Origin: Viola odorata
Taxonomy: Eukaryota; Streptophyta; Magnoliopsida; Malpighiales; Violaceae
DNA: 64,000 bases
Direction of reading: 5' to 3'
Assembly (NCBI GenBank): GCA_963691705.1
Contig: OY829543.1
Coordinates: 46,294,564-46,358,563, forward strand
Part shown: positions 10,530 through 20,999 of the stretch, in pieces
Layout: every line of letters begins with the position of its first letter
How positions within the stretch are numbered: position 1 is the stretch's first letter
Program-made: the position numbers and the translations under genes
Notes under the pieces: generated by a model
Database searches by the model: none
What the model was told of the DNA's origin: nothing
What the model saw: the letters and a program-made list of their open reading frames with translations, nothing else

Positions 10530-10810
10530 AAACTGTCATCCATATGCATCTCACGCATAATGCCCTTCCACCGGGCCTTTTCCAAATAAGATTAGGAGGT
10601 TAGTAGTGAGGCCCTGGGACACGTGTCCTGGGTAGTTTTCACGAACCCCAAACTCGGACTTGAACCCCTAAATGGGTGAGCGCCTAGAACTTTTGATGGT
10701 TCGACAGGCAATCACGTATCCATTTACTGAGGGACCACTTCTATGGTATCGTCCGGGAGCCTTCCAGCCAGAATAGAAATAGTTGGTGTCACCCCAGCAT
10801 ATGCATCATG
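10530..10810 (+). other. Leader segment with a 12-bp palindrome
   Basis: Within an otherwise A/T-rich leader this block has balanced composition and a perfect palindrome GGACACGTGTCC at 10617-10628; its flanks CCTG and TGGG add pairing in RNA form (two G-U pairs). Position, about 300 nt after the primer site, would suit an RNA dimerisation or packaging signal. The CACGTG core is also a G-box, so a DNA-level role is possible. Confidence 0.4.
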
Positions 10811-10849
10811 TTGAAATGCGTATATTGAGAATTTGTTTCACTTTTTCCA

Positions 10850-11340
10850 CTAATCTTTCAAAATTATCTTATTTACAAATGATTTCTTAAATGTTTCACA
10901 TCTACAACTGATTTCTCAAAATTTTCCACAAATAATTTCTCAAAATTTTTCCACGTTTTATAAACGATTTCTCAATTTTTCCACATTTTACAACTGATTT
11001 CGCAATTTTTCCGCAAATCTTCCACGTGTACAATTTTCCCGCAATTTTTCACGTGTACAATTTTCCACGGCAATTTTCCACGTGTCCTAAATTTTTCCGC
11101 AATTTTTTCACGTGTGCAATTTCTCTGCAAATTTCTTCACGGGTACAACTTTTTCCCCCAATTTTTCACATTGACAAACTTCTCCAAAAAATTTCCATGT
11201 GCGTAAATTCTTCCCATAATTTCTTCCATGTATGCAAAAATTCCGCAATTTTTTCACATGCAAATTCTTTCGCGATTTTTCATGTTTATAATTTTGTTTC
11301 AATTATTGTCGTAATTCTCCATGCTTGCAATTTTTTTTAT
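10850..11340 (+). repeat. Degenerate approx. 30-bp repeats (TTTTCCACGTGTACAA family)
   Basis: Successive units alternate a (t)tttcc(g)caattttt box with a c(c)acgtgtacaa box, drifting along the stretch. The long open frames seen here on both strands come from the repeat periodicity and are not genes. Confidence 0.6.
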
Positions 11341-11468
11341 TGCCATTATTATCCACGTTTTACTTTTTAGATTTATTAAGTCATCATTCTGATTTTTAGT
11401 TTATTTTGGATGCTATTGATCAGTTTTCTTTCTTACAGAACGAAGAACTACACCATAGTCGAGCCCAC

Positions 11469-11506
11469 GACTATAAACAAGGGCGCTCTGTGGGAGGCAA
11501 CCCACG
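11469..11506 (+). promoter_or_regulatory. Conserved GGGCGCT...GGGAGGCAACCCA motif
   Basis: The 38 bases read gactataaacaagggcgct followed by ctgtgggaggcaacccacg. A close relative lies on - in the Athila element at 17101-17137, just after its pol gene. The TGGG-AGGCAA-CCCA core can fold into a small hairpin. Such blocks recur after pol in Athila elements; presence in a pol-less element suggests a cis function. Confidence 0.5.
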
Positions 11507-13600
11507 TGTTCTTTTCAAATATTTTAATTTTTGTTAGTTTTAATTTTTAATTCAGAATTTTGGGATATCCTTCCCTCCAGACTTACTATTTAATTCTCCC
11601 TTTATTTCAGGTACAATGAGAATTGTAAACTAGGGGGCAAGTAGTTGGAATGATGACCAAAATGAGGCAACAGGGAACATCAATGGTGGAGCCCATTTTA
11701 CCAGGGGGGAAGGCATAAGGAGCGGTAATTCACCACAAGGAGCTCATTACATCCATCCTCCCCTTGCATTCAGATCATCGCTATTCAGCGGAACGTAGAA
11801 GATGTCTTCCCACCAGCGCTAGAAAGATCTCTACTAGAAAATTTACTGTCACCAAATGCCCTTTGCAAACCATTCCTCATATTGGTGAAGAAACATAGCA
11901 ATGATAGATGTGTGCTCTTCAGGGACCCCAAGTAACATAAGGCGATCCTATTCTATAACGGCGTTCACGTCTTACCCGGCTCCTGACTATAAATTCAAAA
12001 CCCAACCAGGATCAAATCTTTCATGTTTTGAGTTTAACCATTACAGACCAGATCTCCCTGTATACACGCACAATGATTGTACGGTGAGGACCAATCCTCT
12101 CATTGGTGGGCCAGTAAAAGCTGACTTTCAGGGTAGTTGCACTCATCCGCAACCCCTTGCTGCAAAAACTGAAGTGTTGGAGCCTCCTCCCTGCAAAGGA
12201 ATGACTGACTAGATTCCCCAATTGCCATCTGAATCTCCAGCTGACCAAGGATCTTCTGTCATCACTCAAGATGACGTTCAAGCCATACTTCTTGAACAAA
12301 TCATCAGCCATCGGCCATCCCCAACATAGAAGATGCCTCATCGTCCAAAGCAGTCAAGGAACGAATCAAGAAAGATTTCAAAAGGGTTCTTCAGTCACTA
12401 TAATGAGCTGGTCTCTTTGCAAAACATCTTGCATTTGCAAACAACTAGTCTCAAGGGTTATTCTGAACCCATCTTTTCTGGGCAATCCGACCAAGTCCAG
12501 AATTGATTCAGTCGTTCCCAAGACGAAGTCTACAGGGAGATCGTGCATTCGAGGAGTAATCAGGCTGTGACGGAACCATTAGAAATGTTTGCAGCAACAC
12601 TATTATCCAAAATGAGTACAGACGACGCTGGATCAAAATCAAGAAGCTGATTCCCCGCTGATGAACCTGTCTGATCGTTAGCTGCTACTTGTTGCGCACA
12701 TCCAGAGAAGTCCACTTTCTTCTCTGCCTCTTTAAATTTTTGTACAATCATTCTGCATTCATTCCCACAGTAGGGGGGCAATTCTTTTAAATTGTCCATA
12801 AATTTTCGTGAGTGGCCACACCCTCATGTTTTGTTGATGAAAATTGTTAAGATTTTTTGTAAACAAAATTCTTTGAATAAAATTCACACTACCCTCAATT
12901 TTTTCAAACCTTCCATAGATTGAGCATGTTCAACATGTTACTGCATCATGGACAACTTGTGCATCCATTTTAAATTATATGACATGCATGATCTCGCCTG
13001 CTAGCTCTTATATCTACAGCATGCTTAGATGTAAGCAGTCACAAACGCATCCCTGTGAGCATTTTGGGCCTCCACGCCTTATTTCCTTCATGAATGCAAA
13101 TGCCTGACTAAGTGCTAGTTGGATTTGCATAATATCTAGGGTACATGCACCATCAGACATGGGATAGCAGTAAAATGACATTGGACTTTGCTCTTTCTTC
13201 CATTTTTATTTTTTTAATAAGGCAATGAGCAGTGCTTGGCTGAGATGGCTAACTAGAGGAAGGGTGCGCAACGAACTTGGCTAGTGCAAGAAGGAATACG
13301 GTAGCTCTAAGAATTGTTGATGGTCAGCACTGGAAGAAGGCCAAACAAAAATGAGAGACGGAGGCCTCAACCTTAAACTAGAATTGAAGAAAGCCAGCAC
13401 AAAAAACTGTACTTGCTTTGCTTGCTGATGTGTTTTGCGGGAAAAAAAAAGAAAAAAAAAGAAAAAAAAGAAGAAAAAAAGAAGAAAAAGAAAGAAAAAG
13501 AAAAAAAGGAAAAATCAAAAGTGTTCAAAGAACACAACAAAATAAAAGCAGAAGCAAGTACAAAATAAAAGCAGAAGCAAGTGCCCTACCTGACTTACAT
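11507..13600. other. Non-coding interior of the Ogre-type element
   Basis: No coherent frame and no retrotransposon domain on either strand. Frames such as those around 12021-12341 and 12560-12799 (-) are short and lack recognisable features. A long A/G run occupies 13440-13508. Confidence 0.55.
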
Positions 13601-13603
13601 TTC

Positions 13604-13925
13604 TGCAATTTACTTTTTACCCCATTATCAGGGAAGTCGTCATTTATATTTCCGCCAATTTACTTTTCACCCCATTATCAGGGAAGCCATCATTTACAGT
13701 TCTGCCATTTACTTTTCACCCCATTATCAGGGAAGTCGTCATTTACATTTCTACATTTACTTTTTACCCCATTATCAGGGAAGTCATCATTTATATTTCT
13801 GCCATTTACTTTTTACCCAATTATCAGGGAAGTGGTCATTTATAGTTCTGCAATTTGCATTTCACCCGAGTCATTTACATTTCTACATCTACTTTTCATC
13901 CCATTATCAGGGGAGTCTGCATTTA
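13604..13925 (+). repeat. Tandem array of a 48-50 bp unit
   Basis: The box ATTATCAGGGAAG recurs at 13624, 13674, 13723, 13771, 13820 and 13903. Most spacings are 48-50 bases, and the last (83) reflects an altered unit. The rest of each unit is (t)catttatatttctgccattta followed by cttttcacccc. It sits just before the purine tract and right LTR, the same place as tandem arrays in Tat-lineage 3' UTRs. Confidence 0.8.
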
Positions 13926-14018
13926 CATTTTGCATCTTTCAAACCATTGCTGGTTTGGTAGCAACCATCTTTACTGCTCATCAAAAATCTCGGTTACACC
14001 GGATTTTTGATAAGACAG

Positions 14019-14033
14019 TAAAGAGGGGGCAAC
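14019..14033 (+). promoter_or_regulatory. Polypurine tract of the Ogre-type element
   Basis: The purine-rich stretch aaagagggggcaac ends directly at the TG of the right LTR (14034). Confidence 0.75.
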
Positions 14034-15877
14034 TGTTGCTACCCGATTTTGGATTTTAAATTTTTCATTTTTCGCATTTCTCATTATCAATTTTCTTAAA
14101 TCACAATCCCGTTTATTTTCCTCCATCTGATGCTTATTTTTACTCTCTCTACCATTTAAATATTATTTCATAATTTTTATCGCTTTTCCCGTTCGAACTC
14201 GTATCGGTTCTCGAGTCAAATTCTCGAAACCAAGGGTCGAACGATTTCGCTCATTAGCTATTTCTCTTTTATTATTTTTCTAACTCGTGCTATCCCGTTA
14301 CATTTTGCTCAAATTTTTAGTTTTAGTAATTTTCATGCTCAAACTTTTGTCACATTACAAATAAATTTTTTTCGAGCAATACGGTGAACTTTTTTTGTCA
14401 CTCACTGTATGTTAGTCATTGCAGCGTATTTTATTACACATTCTAATATTTTTGGTTCGCGTTTATATTTATTTTCTCGTAAAATTGCTCGTACCGTCGC
14501 CTTGAACTGAATAGTTAAATAATAAATCAAGCTTTGCATCTCTACCATTTATCTAGTTGGCTTTTGAAGTCAACCATGATCAATGGCCCCCTATTTTCCA
14601 CGTAGGCATACATGAACCAAGCTGCCAAGCAACTCGTCACTGCCTTGCCTCGTCGCCGCTCGCCTGACCGCTGCGTCATCTTGCCTCACCGCTGCTGTGC
14701 TGCGCTCCGTCGCTGTCGTGCCTTGGCCCCACTGCTGCTGTTGCTGTGCCCCCGGAGTTGCTGTCACCGGAGAAGGGCTGTTGTTGTTACTGCCTAGTGG
14801 TTTGTCATTGTCCCACCTCGCCGGCGCTGGAGGATGAAGACGAACTGCTGCCGCGCCACACCGTCGCTGCTGTGCCACACTGCCGCTGCCGACGATTGCT
14901 ACAGCCGCCTTCCGTTGTTGAGCTCTGCGGCGCTGCTGTCCTTGGCTGATGAAGAAAGGAAGAGGACGACGTGAAGGGAGAAGAGAGAAAATGGGCTTGG
15001 CTTGTGCCAAGCCCAAATACAAGGAAAAAGGGGGTTTTGTAACTGATGGGCCCAATTTTTATGCCCAGTGGGCCTAGTCCAATTTATTTTGATCCATCGC
15101 ATTTATTTTTCGTAATATTTTTTTCGTATGCTTGTATTGTTTATTTAATTTTCGCACTTGCATGTTTAGTTTAATTTTCGAATGCTTGCATGTTTAAATT
15201 ATTATTTTCGTATGCTTTTGCATGTTTAATTATTTTGCTCGCGTATAATCAACAAAAATTAATTATTTCACTTACGCACAATAATTTTAATGCCGATTAT
15301 TTGAATACTCGTACTATTTAACTAATTATCTTTGCATGCTTTCGAATATTTAAATTATTCTGTTCACATTTAATCACTAAATTACTTATTTCACTCGCAA
15401 TTAAGTCATTAAATATTTATTTGTTTCAACTATCATTTTCCCGAACTAATAATCTCGACTTTGTAGGGTATATTGATCGTTATTCTTCACAAGTACGCAC
15501 TTCTTACCCTTTTATTTATTCACGCTTTTTCTCGCTTATGCTCGAATATTTAGAATTGCTAAAGTTTAATCCATTGGGCATGATCATTAAATTAGGACTT
15601 TTATACATGATTAAACACCACTTTCTCCAGTAACCTTTTAGGATGTGACTCGGGTGCCTAACACCTTCCCGAGTCCATAATACGACCCCGAACCACTGTT
15701 CTCGGGTTCAGACCCATTTCGCCTTAGTTTTATTTTTATGCATGACAAATAGGTTCCCCAAACCTAGAACAAATTAGGGCGACTTCATTGCATTATGTGA
15801 GATGAGTCCGTTTTCGTCTCACATCTCGTCCCAAACCCGCGTCGCATTAGCAAAAAATCCAAGAAGGGGGTGCGACA
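14034..15877 (+). repeat. Right (3') LTR of the Ogre-type element, internally deleted
   Basis: 1844 bp, closely similar to the left LTR but about 330 bp shorter. Most of the loss replaces left-LTR bases from about 8720 to 8967, joining catgaacc directly to gctgccaagcag-type sequence. That removes the TATA region. A smaller loss of about 60 bp lies near 14990. Confidence 0.9.
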
Positions 15878-15882
15878 ACCCC

Positions 15883-16640
15883 CAAGTCATCAAGAAATGA
15901 GAAATCAAGGATAGCAAAAGGAGTGATCTCACAGGCATGTTTATCATTCAATCTAACCTTAAAATCAGGGGTATCCGGCCTCAAACAGCCATTCAAAGAG
16001 TTTAAGGGCGGGAGGAGTACCTTGGCAGTCTTGGCCGCAGGCTTGGCCAAGACTGCAACCGCATCAGTATCTGAGTCTTTGCCAAGATCAGCCTCATCAA
16101 CTTTCTTCTTTCCTTTAGCAGCCGCATAACGCGTCCTCTTGGTTGGGGCTGATTCAACAACCACTTCATCTTTCCTCTTCCCTAATTTCTTCAACTTAGC
16201 CGAACCTTCTTCACATCGAGGTTCGGAACCAACTCCTTTCTTCTCAACCTTCTTGCGCACCACTTGCTTGACTTTGAAGGCTTCTCATCGGACTCAGTAT
16301 CCGAAATCTCTTCTACCTCAGAGCCGCCAGGTTGGCTAACCTTAGATTGGGTTTTTCGTTGAGGTCAATCTTCCTCTTGGCCGGGAGGGAGCCTTGAGGA
16401 AATGCAGAGGTGGGAACTGGAGGAGGAGTGGAAAGACTTTGCTTCGGAGAATAAGAGGGGGCTGCATCCATGGACATGATTGTCCTTGCTATATCGAGTG
16501 CCTCATTGAGGTTTTGCGGCAGATCCTCCTCTAGATTTGATAGAGAGGGAGATGGCGAGGAGATGGGGGATTCTTGCCTAATCGGAGTGGATTTTGATTT
16601 CTTTGCTGATCTCTTGGATTTTCCCTTGTTAAAAGTTGAT
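15883..16640 (-). pseudogene. Athila env-position ORF, N-terminal part
   Basis: Reads on - toward the nested insertion at 15877. The N-terminal region is proline/serine-rich, with a nuclear-type basic stretch (KGKSKRSAKKSKS), then a lysine-rich segment (MVRKKVEKKGV; KLKKLGKRKD), ending in a region continuous in sense with the part at 6818-8128. At least one stop and one frame change occur near 16264-16340. It is interrupted by the Ogre-type element. Confidence 0.6.
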
Positions 16641-17100
16641 TGAATCGTGGAGTGAAAGTAGGAGAAGTGGAAGATTCTAGCTGAGGGTGATTTGAGAGAT
16701 AAGAGGAAGAGGGCGAGATTTTAGGGATTTGGTGTTAGTGGGAGGTAAGGAGATTAATTCTTCAAAGATAACTACTAATTAAATTTTGAAAAAAATTAAT
16801 TTCCAAATCATAATTAATAATTTCAAAAATGTGACTGTTATCCCTTCTTTTTCTCCTCCATTAAACACGCAACCTTCTCTTTTCTTCCTTTTTCTCCGCG
16901 TGTCACCCAATCCATGGCTGAATAAAATGTGGCTTAGATCAAAAAGACTTAGCCAAGACTCCTCACCACACTTAATTCCAAACAATCACTCTAGAAAATT
17001 TCCACAAAATTCCTGAAAATTTCAACAAGAGAAAATCAGTAAGTGACTCTGGACAAAATTTGAACAATTAATTTATTCAGAAGAACTAAAAAATAAAAAG
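16641..17100 (-). other. Athila pol-env spacer with third purine tract
   Basis: A/T-rich, no coding frame. Carries the exact 13-mer AAGTGTGGTGAGG on - at 16961-16973, a possible central plus-strand priming site or relic of an internal duplication. Confidence 0.5.
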
Positions 17101-17137
17101 CATGGGTTGCCTCCCATGTAGCGCCCTAGTTATAGTC
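17101..17137 (-). promoter_or_regulatory. GGGCGCT...GGGAGGCAACCCA motif after Athila pol
   Basis: On - the block is gactataactagggcgct followed by acatgggaggcaacccatg, about 25 bases after the end of integrase. It matches most positions of the block at 11469-11506 inside the nested element. Confidence 0.6.
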
Positions 17138-17160
17138 CTAGGCATGAATTTGTTGTTCTT

Positions 17161-18599
17161 TTAATGAATCTCAGGTGGGGCTTCAATCGCCTGATTTTCC
17201 TTAAACGTTGGAAATCCTTCTAGGAATGGTTTAAGCCGCTGTCCATTGACCTTGAACACTATTCCTGTCTTTTCATTCCTAATATCCACTGCACCATGAG
17301 GATAGATATTAGTGATAACATATGGACCTTCCCATTTAGTCTTAAGCTTACCGGGAAAGAGCTTAAATCTGGAATTGTATAGAAGGACTTTTCCCCCAAG
17401 TTGGAGATTCTTCTCAACAATCTTGCTGTCATGGTATGTCTTCATCCTGATCTTAGCTAGGAGCTGGTTTTCATATGCTTGATTCCTCAATTATTCCATC
17501 TCGTGGATTTAGAGTTTCCTTTCCTCACCTATTTGGTCGTACCTTAGATTGCATTTCCGAATTGCCCAATAAACTCTATGTTGCATACCTACTGACAGGT
17601 GGCATGCTTTCCCATACACCAATTTGTAAGGAGTCATTCCTATGGAGATTTATAGGCTGTCCTATATGCCCACAGCGCATCATCCAGCCTTTGGCTCCAA
17701 TCTCGCCGATCTAAGCCAACTGTCTTAGCTAAGATCGATTTGACTTCTCTGTTTGATACCTCCGCTTGGCCATTTGACTGAGGATGGTAAGCAGTGGAAA
17801 CCTTGTGGGTTACACCATATTTCCTGAAAAGCAAAATAATAATACTATTGCAAAAATGTGTTCTGCGGTCGCTAATGATTCCCCTAGGCACGCCAAATCT
17901 GTTCAAAATGTTAGTTTTCAAAAATGAAACAACAGTTCTAGCATCATTGGTCCTAGTTGCTTTAGCTTCTATCCATTTAGACACGTAATCCACAGCAAGC
18001 AATATGTATTGGTTTCCATTCGACATAAGAAAGGGTCCCATAAAATCAATGCCCCATAGATCAAAAATCTCACAATTTAATATAACATTCATGGGCATTT
18101 GATTTCTAGCGCTTATGTTTCCTATCTTTTGGCATTCAGGGCATGTCTTACAAAATATATAGCTATCATGAAATAGAGTAGGCCAATAAAATCCCGACTC
18201 TAGGACTTTTAAGGCTGTCCTCTTAGCTCTAAAATGTCCACCACATGCATAAGAGTGACAAAATCTCAAAACAGAAGAAATTTCACTTTCAGGAATGCAT
18301 CTTCTAATCAACTGATCAGATCCAATTTTTCAAAGATAAGGGTCATCCCAGACGAAATACCTGTTGTCGTGCTTAATCTTTACCTTTTCTTGAGCCGTTA
18401 GGTCTCCATGGTGTTTACCCGTGGCTAAGAAATTGATGAGATCAGCAAACCATGGTCTAATTACCTGGAAGGCAAATAGGTGTTCGTCTGGAAAATCATC
18501 TCTGATTGGTTCTGAATCCGCCTTCACAAAGCACCTGCTTAGGTGATCGGCGACTAAGTTTTTCTTTCCTGCTTTATCCTTGATTTCCAAGTTATATTC
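17161..18599 (-). pseudogene. Athila integrase region
   Basis: Inserts element cDNA into the host genome when intact. From right to left there is an RNase H/linker tail (DKAGKKNLVADHLSRC), an HHCC zinc domain (HSYACGGHF...CKTCPEC), the catalytic core with its Asp, Asp and Glu ([31 protein letters not shown]), the Athila hallmark VYGKACHL and a C-terminal domain ([18 protein letters not shown]). Breaks: a TGA near 18329, loss of frame after YKSP near 17640, and two more stops at about 17500. The second Asp box reads SDRR where SDGG is usual. Confidence 0.85.
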
Positions 18600-20999
18600 C
18601 TACAAAAGTAAAACCCAGCGGATCAATCTTGGCTTAGATTCTGCTTTTGTCAAAAGATACCTCAAGGCTGCATGGTCTGAAAAAACTATGACTTTTGTTC
18701 CCAATAAGTACGATCTGAATTTATCCAACGCGAAGATTATTGCAAAAAATTCCTTCTCGGTTGTGGTATAGTTCTTTTGTGCGTCGTCAAGCATCTTAGA
18801 GGCGTAGTAGATCACGTGTGGATCTCTACCAATTTTCTGCCCTAGAACCGCACCAACGGCTGAGTTACTAGCGTCACACATCAATTCGAATGGAAGATTC
18901 CAATCTGGTGCTTGGATGATTGGGGCTGATGTGAGTTTCTCCTTGATCTTGTCAAACGCTACTTGGCAAGATTCGTCAAAATTAAAGTCCACTTCTTTTT
19001 GTAATAGTTTGCACATCGGCTCCACAATCTTTGAGAAGTCTTTGATAAACCTGCGATAAAATCCTGCATGGCCAAGAAAACTTCTAACCTCACGCACGCA
19101 TGAGGGGTAAGGCAAGGTTTTGATAACATCAATCTTAGCCTGGTTAACGTCTATGCCTTTCTTAGAAACTACATGACCTAGGACAATACCTTGTTCAACC
19201 ATGAAATGGCATTTTTCATAGTTAAGAACAAGATTAGTGGTCACACATCTTTTCAAAATATTTTTCAGATTAGCTAAGCATTCATCAAAATTATCACCAT
19301 AGACGGTGAAGTCATCCATAAACACTTCTATACTTTTTTCTACATAGTCTGAAAAGATACTAACCATACACCTTTGAAAGGTGGCCAGTGCATTGCTCAA
19401 TCCGAATGGCATCCTCCTATATGCAAAGGTTCCGAAGGGACATGTGAATGTCGTCTTCTCTTGGTCTTCTAATGCCATTGGGATTTTATGAAATCCCGAA
19501 TAACCGTCCAAGAAACAGTAATGGGACTTCCCAGTCAATCTTTCCACCATTTGGTCAATGAATGGTAATGGAAAGTGATCTTTCCTCGTGACTTGGTTAA
19601 GTCTGCGGTAGTCTATACAGACTCTCCATCCGTTCTGAATTCTTGTGGTCCTTTTTACTCTATCTTCACCTTCAGTCACGATAATACCTGTTTTCTTAGG
19701 CACAACCTGCACAGGGGAAACCCATGAACTATCAGAGATTGGGTATATAATTCCAGCATCAAGTAATTTAATAATTTCTTTCTTGACAACTTCCATCATC
19801 GGAGGGTTTAGCTTCATTTGGGGTTGTCTAACTGTTTTCTTATCCTCTTCCACATGAATTTTGTGGGTGAAAATGGTTGAGGATATGCCCTTGATGTCTG
19901 CTAAGGTCCATCTAATAGCCTCTTTATGTTCCTTCAAAATGTTTGTCAATCTTGCCTCTTCCTCGCTGGAAAGCCTAGCTGAGATTATTACTGGGAGAGT
20001 TTTGTCTTGGCCTAGATAGGCATACTTAAAGTGTTCTGGCAACTCCTTAAGATCAAGCTCGGGTGCCTGCACAATAGATGGTAAAATCTTAGAGTCAGAC
20101 ATGCTAAATAGTGGGCAATGCAATGATTCCTTTACTGGTTCAGTCTCATGAAGATCTGTTAAGATCTCCCTAAGATCTTCTCGGTTCCCCACTCGGTCTT
20201 CCATTTCTTCTAGTGTCTTAGCTGAGATACTTCTGCTTAAGACAAAATCAAGTGGATCAGTAGCATTTAAATCTGCAGTTTCTTCTTCAATAGGGTATAA
20301 GATATCAATAAAATTAACACTATGCGTCTCATTTTGATATTTTAATCCCTCCTTCATGTAGAACTTAATCGTGCTCCCAAAAAATTCCAAAATAATACTA
20401 CCTTCATAAACGTCTATCTTTGCTCTAGCAGACCTAAGGAAAGGTCTGCCTAAGAGCACATCAGTGGTACAAGAAGGTAAGTCAGAATCCATCTCAACAA
20501 TATAAAAATCCACAGGGTATATAAAATTATTGACTTGGATGAGAACGTCCTCTACCAAACCCTTAGGATGGATTACGGTCCGGTCAGCTAATTGAATCAC
20601 CACCTGTGTCTTCTTCATGGGTCCCATTTGCAATGCTTCATATTCCTTTAAGGACATTACGTTGATTCCAGCTCCTAAATCGCAAATAGCCTTTTCCACC
20701 GTCTTGTTCCCAATTTTACAAGGGATGGTGAAGGTTCCTTGATCTCCACATTTCTCCAATAGTTTGCTCTGAAGTACTGAAGAAACATTCTGCATAAGGT
20801 TCACTCTCTTAAATTGGCTGATTTGTTTTTGCATTTCAACAAGACTAGATTGGGTTGCAAGCATGAACTTTTGCAACGTCTCTTCTATAGGAACCCCGGT
20901 AATCTTAAGCGGTTGAGGTGCAGGAGGTAACAGTGGGACATTGGTTTGATTTGCTCCAGGTGGTCTGGGTACGAAGTGTTGGAAATTTATGGGAGATTG
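18600..20999 (-). pseudogene. Athila protease - reverse transcriptase - RNase H
   Basis: A 758-codon frame follows gag in the same frame; only a TAA at about 21000 separates them. The aspartic protease motif is DLGAGINVM (residues 66-74) with LLGRPFL as its second landmark. RT shows DGYSGFHKIPM, MPFGLSNALATFQR and catalytic FMDDF (about residue 520). RNase H starts at MCDASNSAVGAVLGQ (about 665). A TAG at 18600 stands where this family usually has Gln. The domain order and the DLGA and FMDDF forms are typical of Athila. The individual motifs are intact but the gene is interrupted, so it is non-functional. Confidence 0.9.

Larger units (their letters stand above)
8129..15877 (+). mobile_element. 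Non-autonomous Ogre-type LTR retrotransposon (LARD-like), complete with TSD
   Basis: Two direct LTRs (8129-10302 and 14034-15877) begin TGTTGCTACCC and end GGGTGCGACA. The 5-bp duplication ACCCC flanks the whole unit (8124-8128 and 15878-15882). A primer site follows the left LTR and a purine tract precedes the right one. The 3.7-kb interior has no gag, protease, RT or integrase. The LTR 3' end and the primer-site sequence are of the Ogre/Tat kind. It must have moved with enzymes supplied by a related element. It splits the Athila env-position ORF. Confidence 0.88.

Noticed and set aside
11026..11370. 114-codon ORF with a periodic FxxF pattern
   Set aside because: It is the translation of the degenerate 30-bp repeat inside the non-autonomous element; the opposite strand is open too.
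13418..14059. 213-codon ORF with lysine run and repeated peptide
   Set aside because: It spans the A/G-rich run and the 48-bp tandem array; the repeat length, often a multiple of three, keeps it open. It runs into the LTR.
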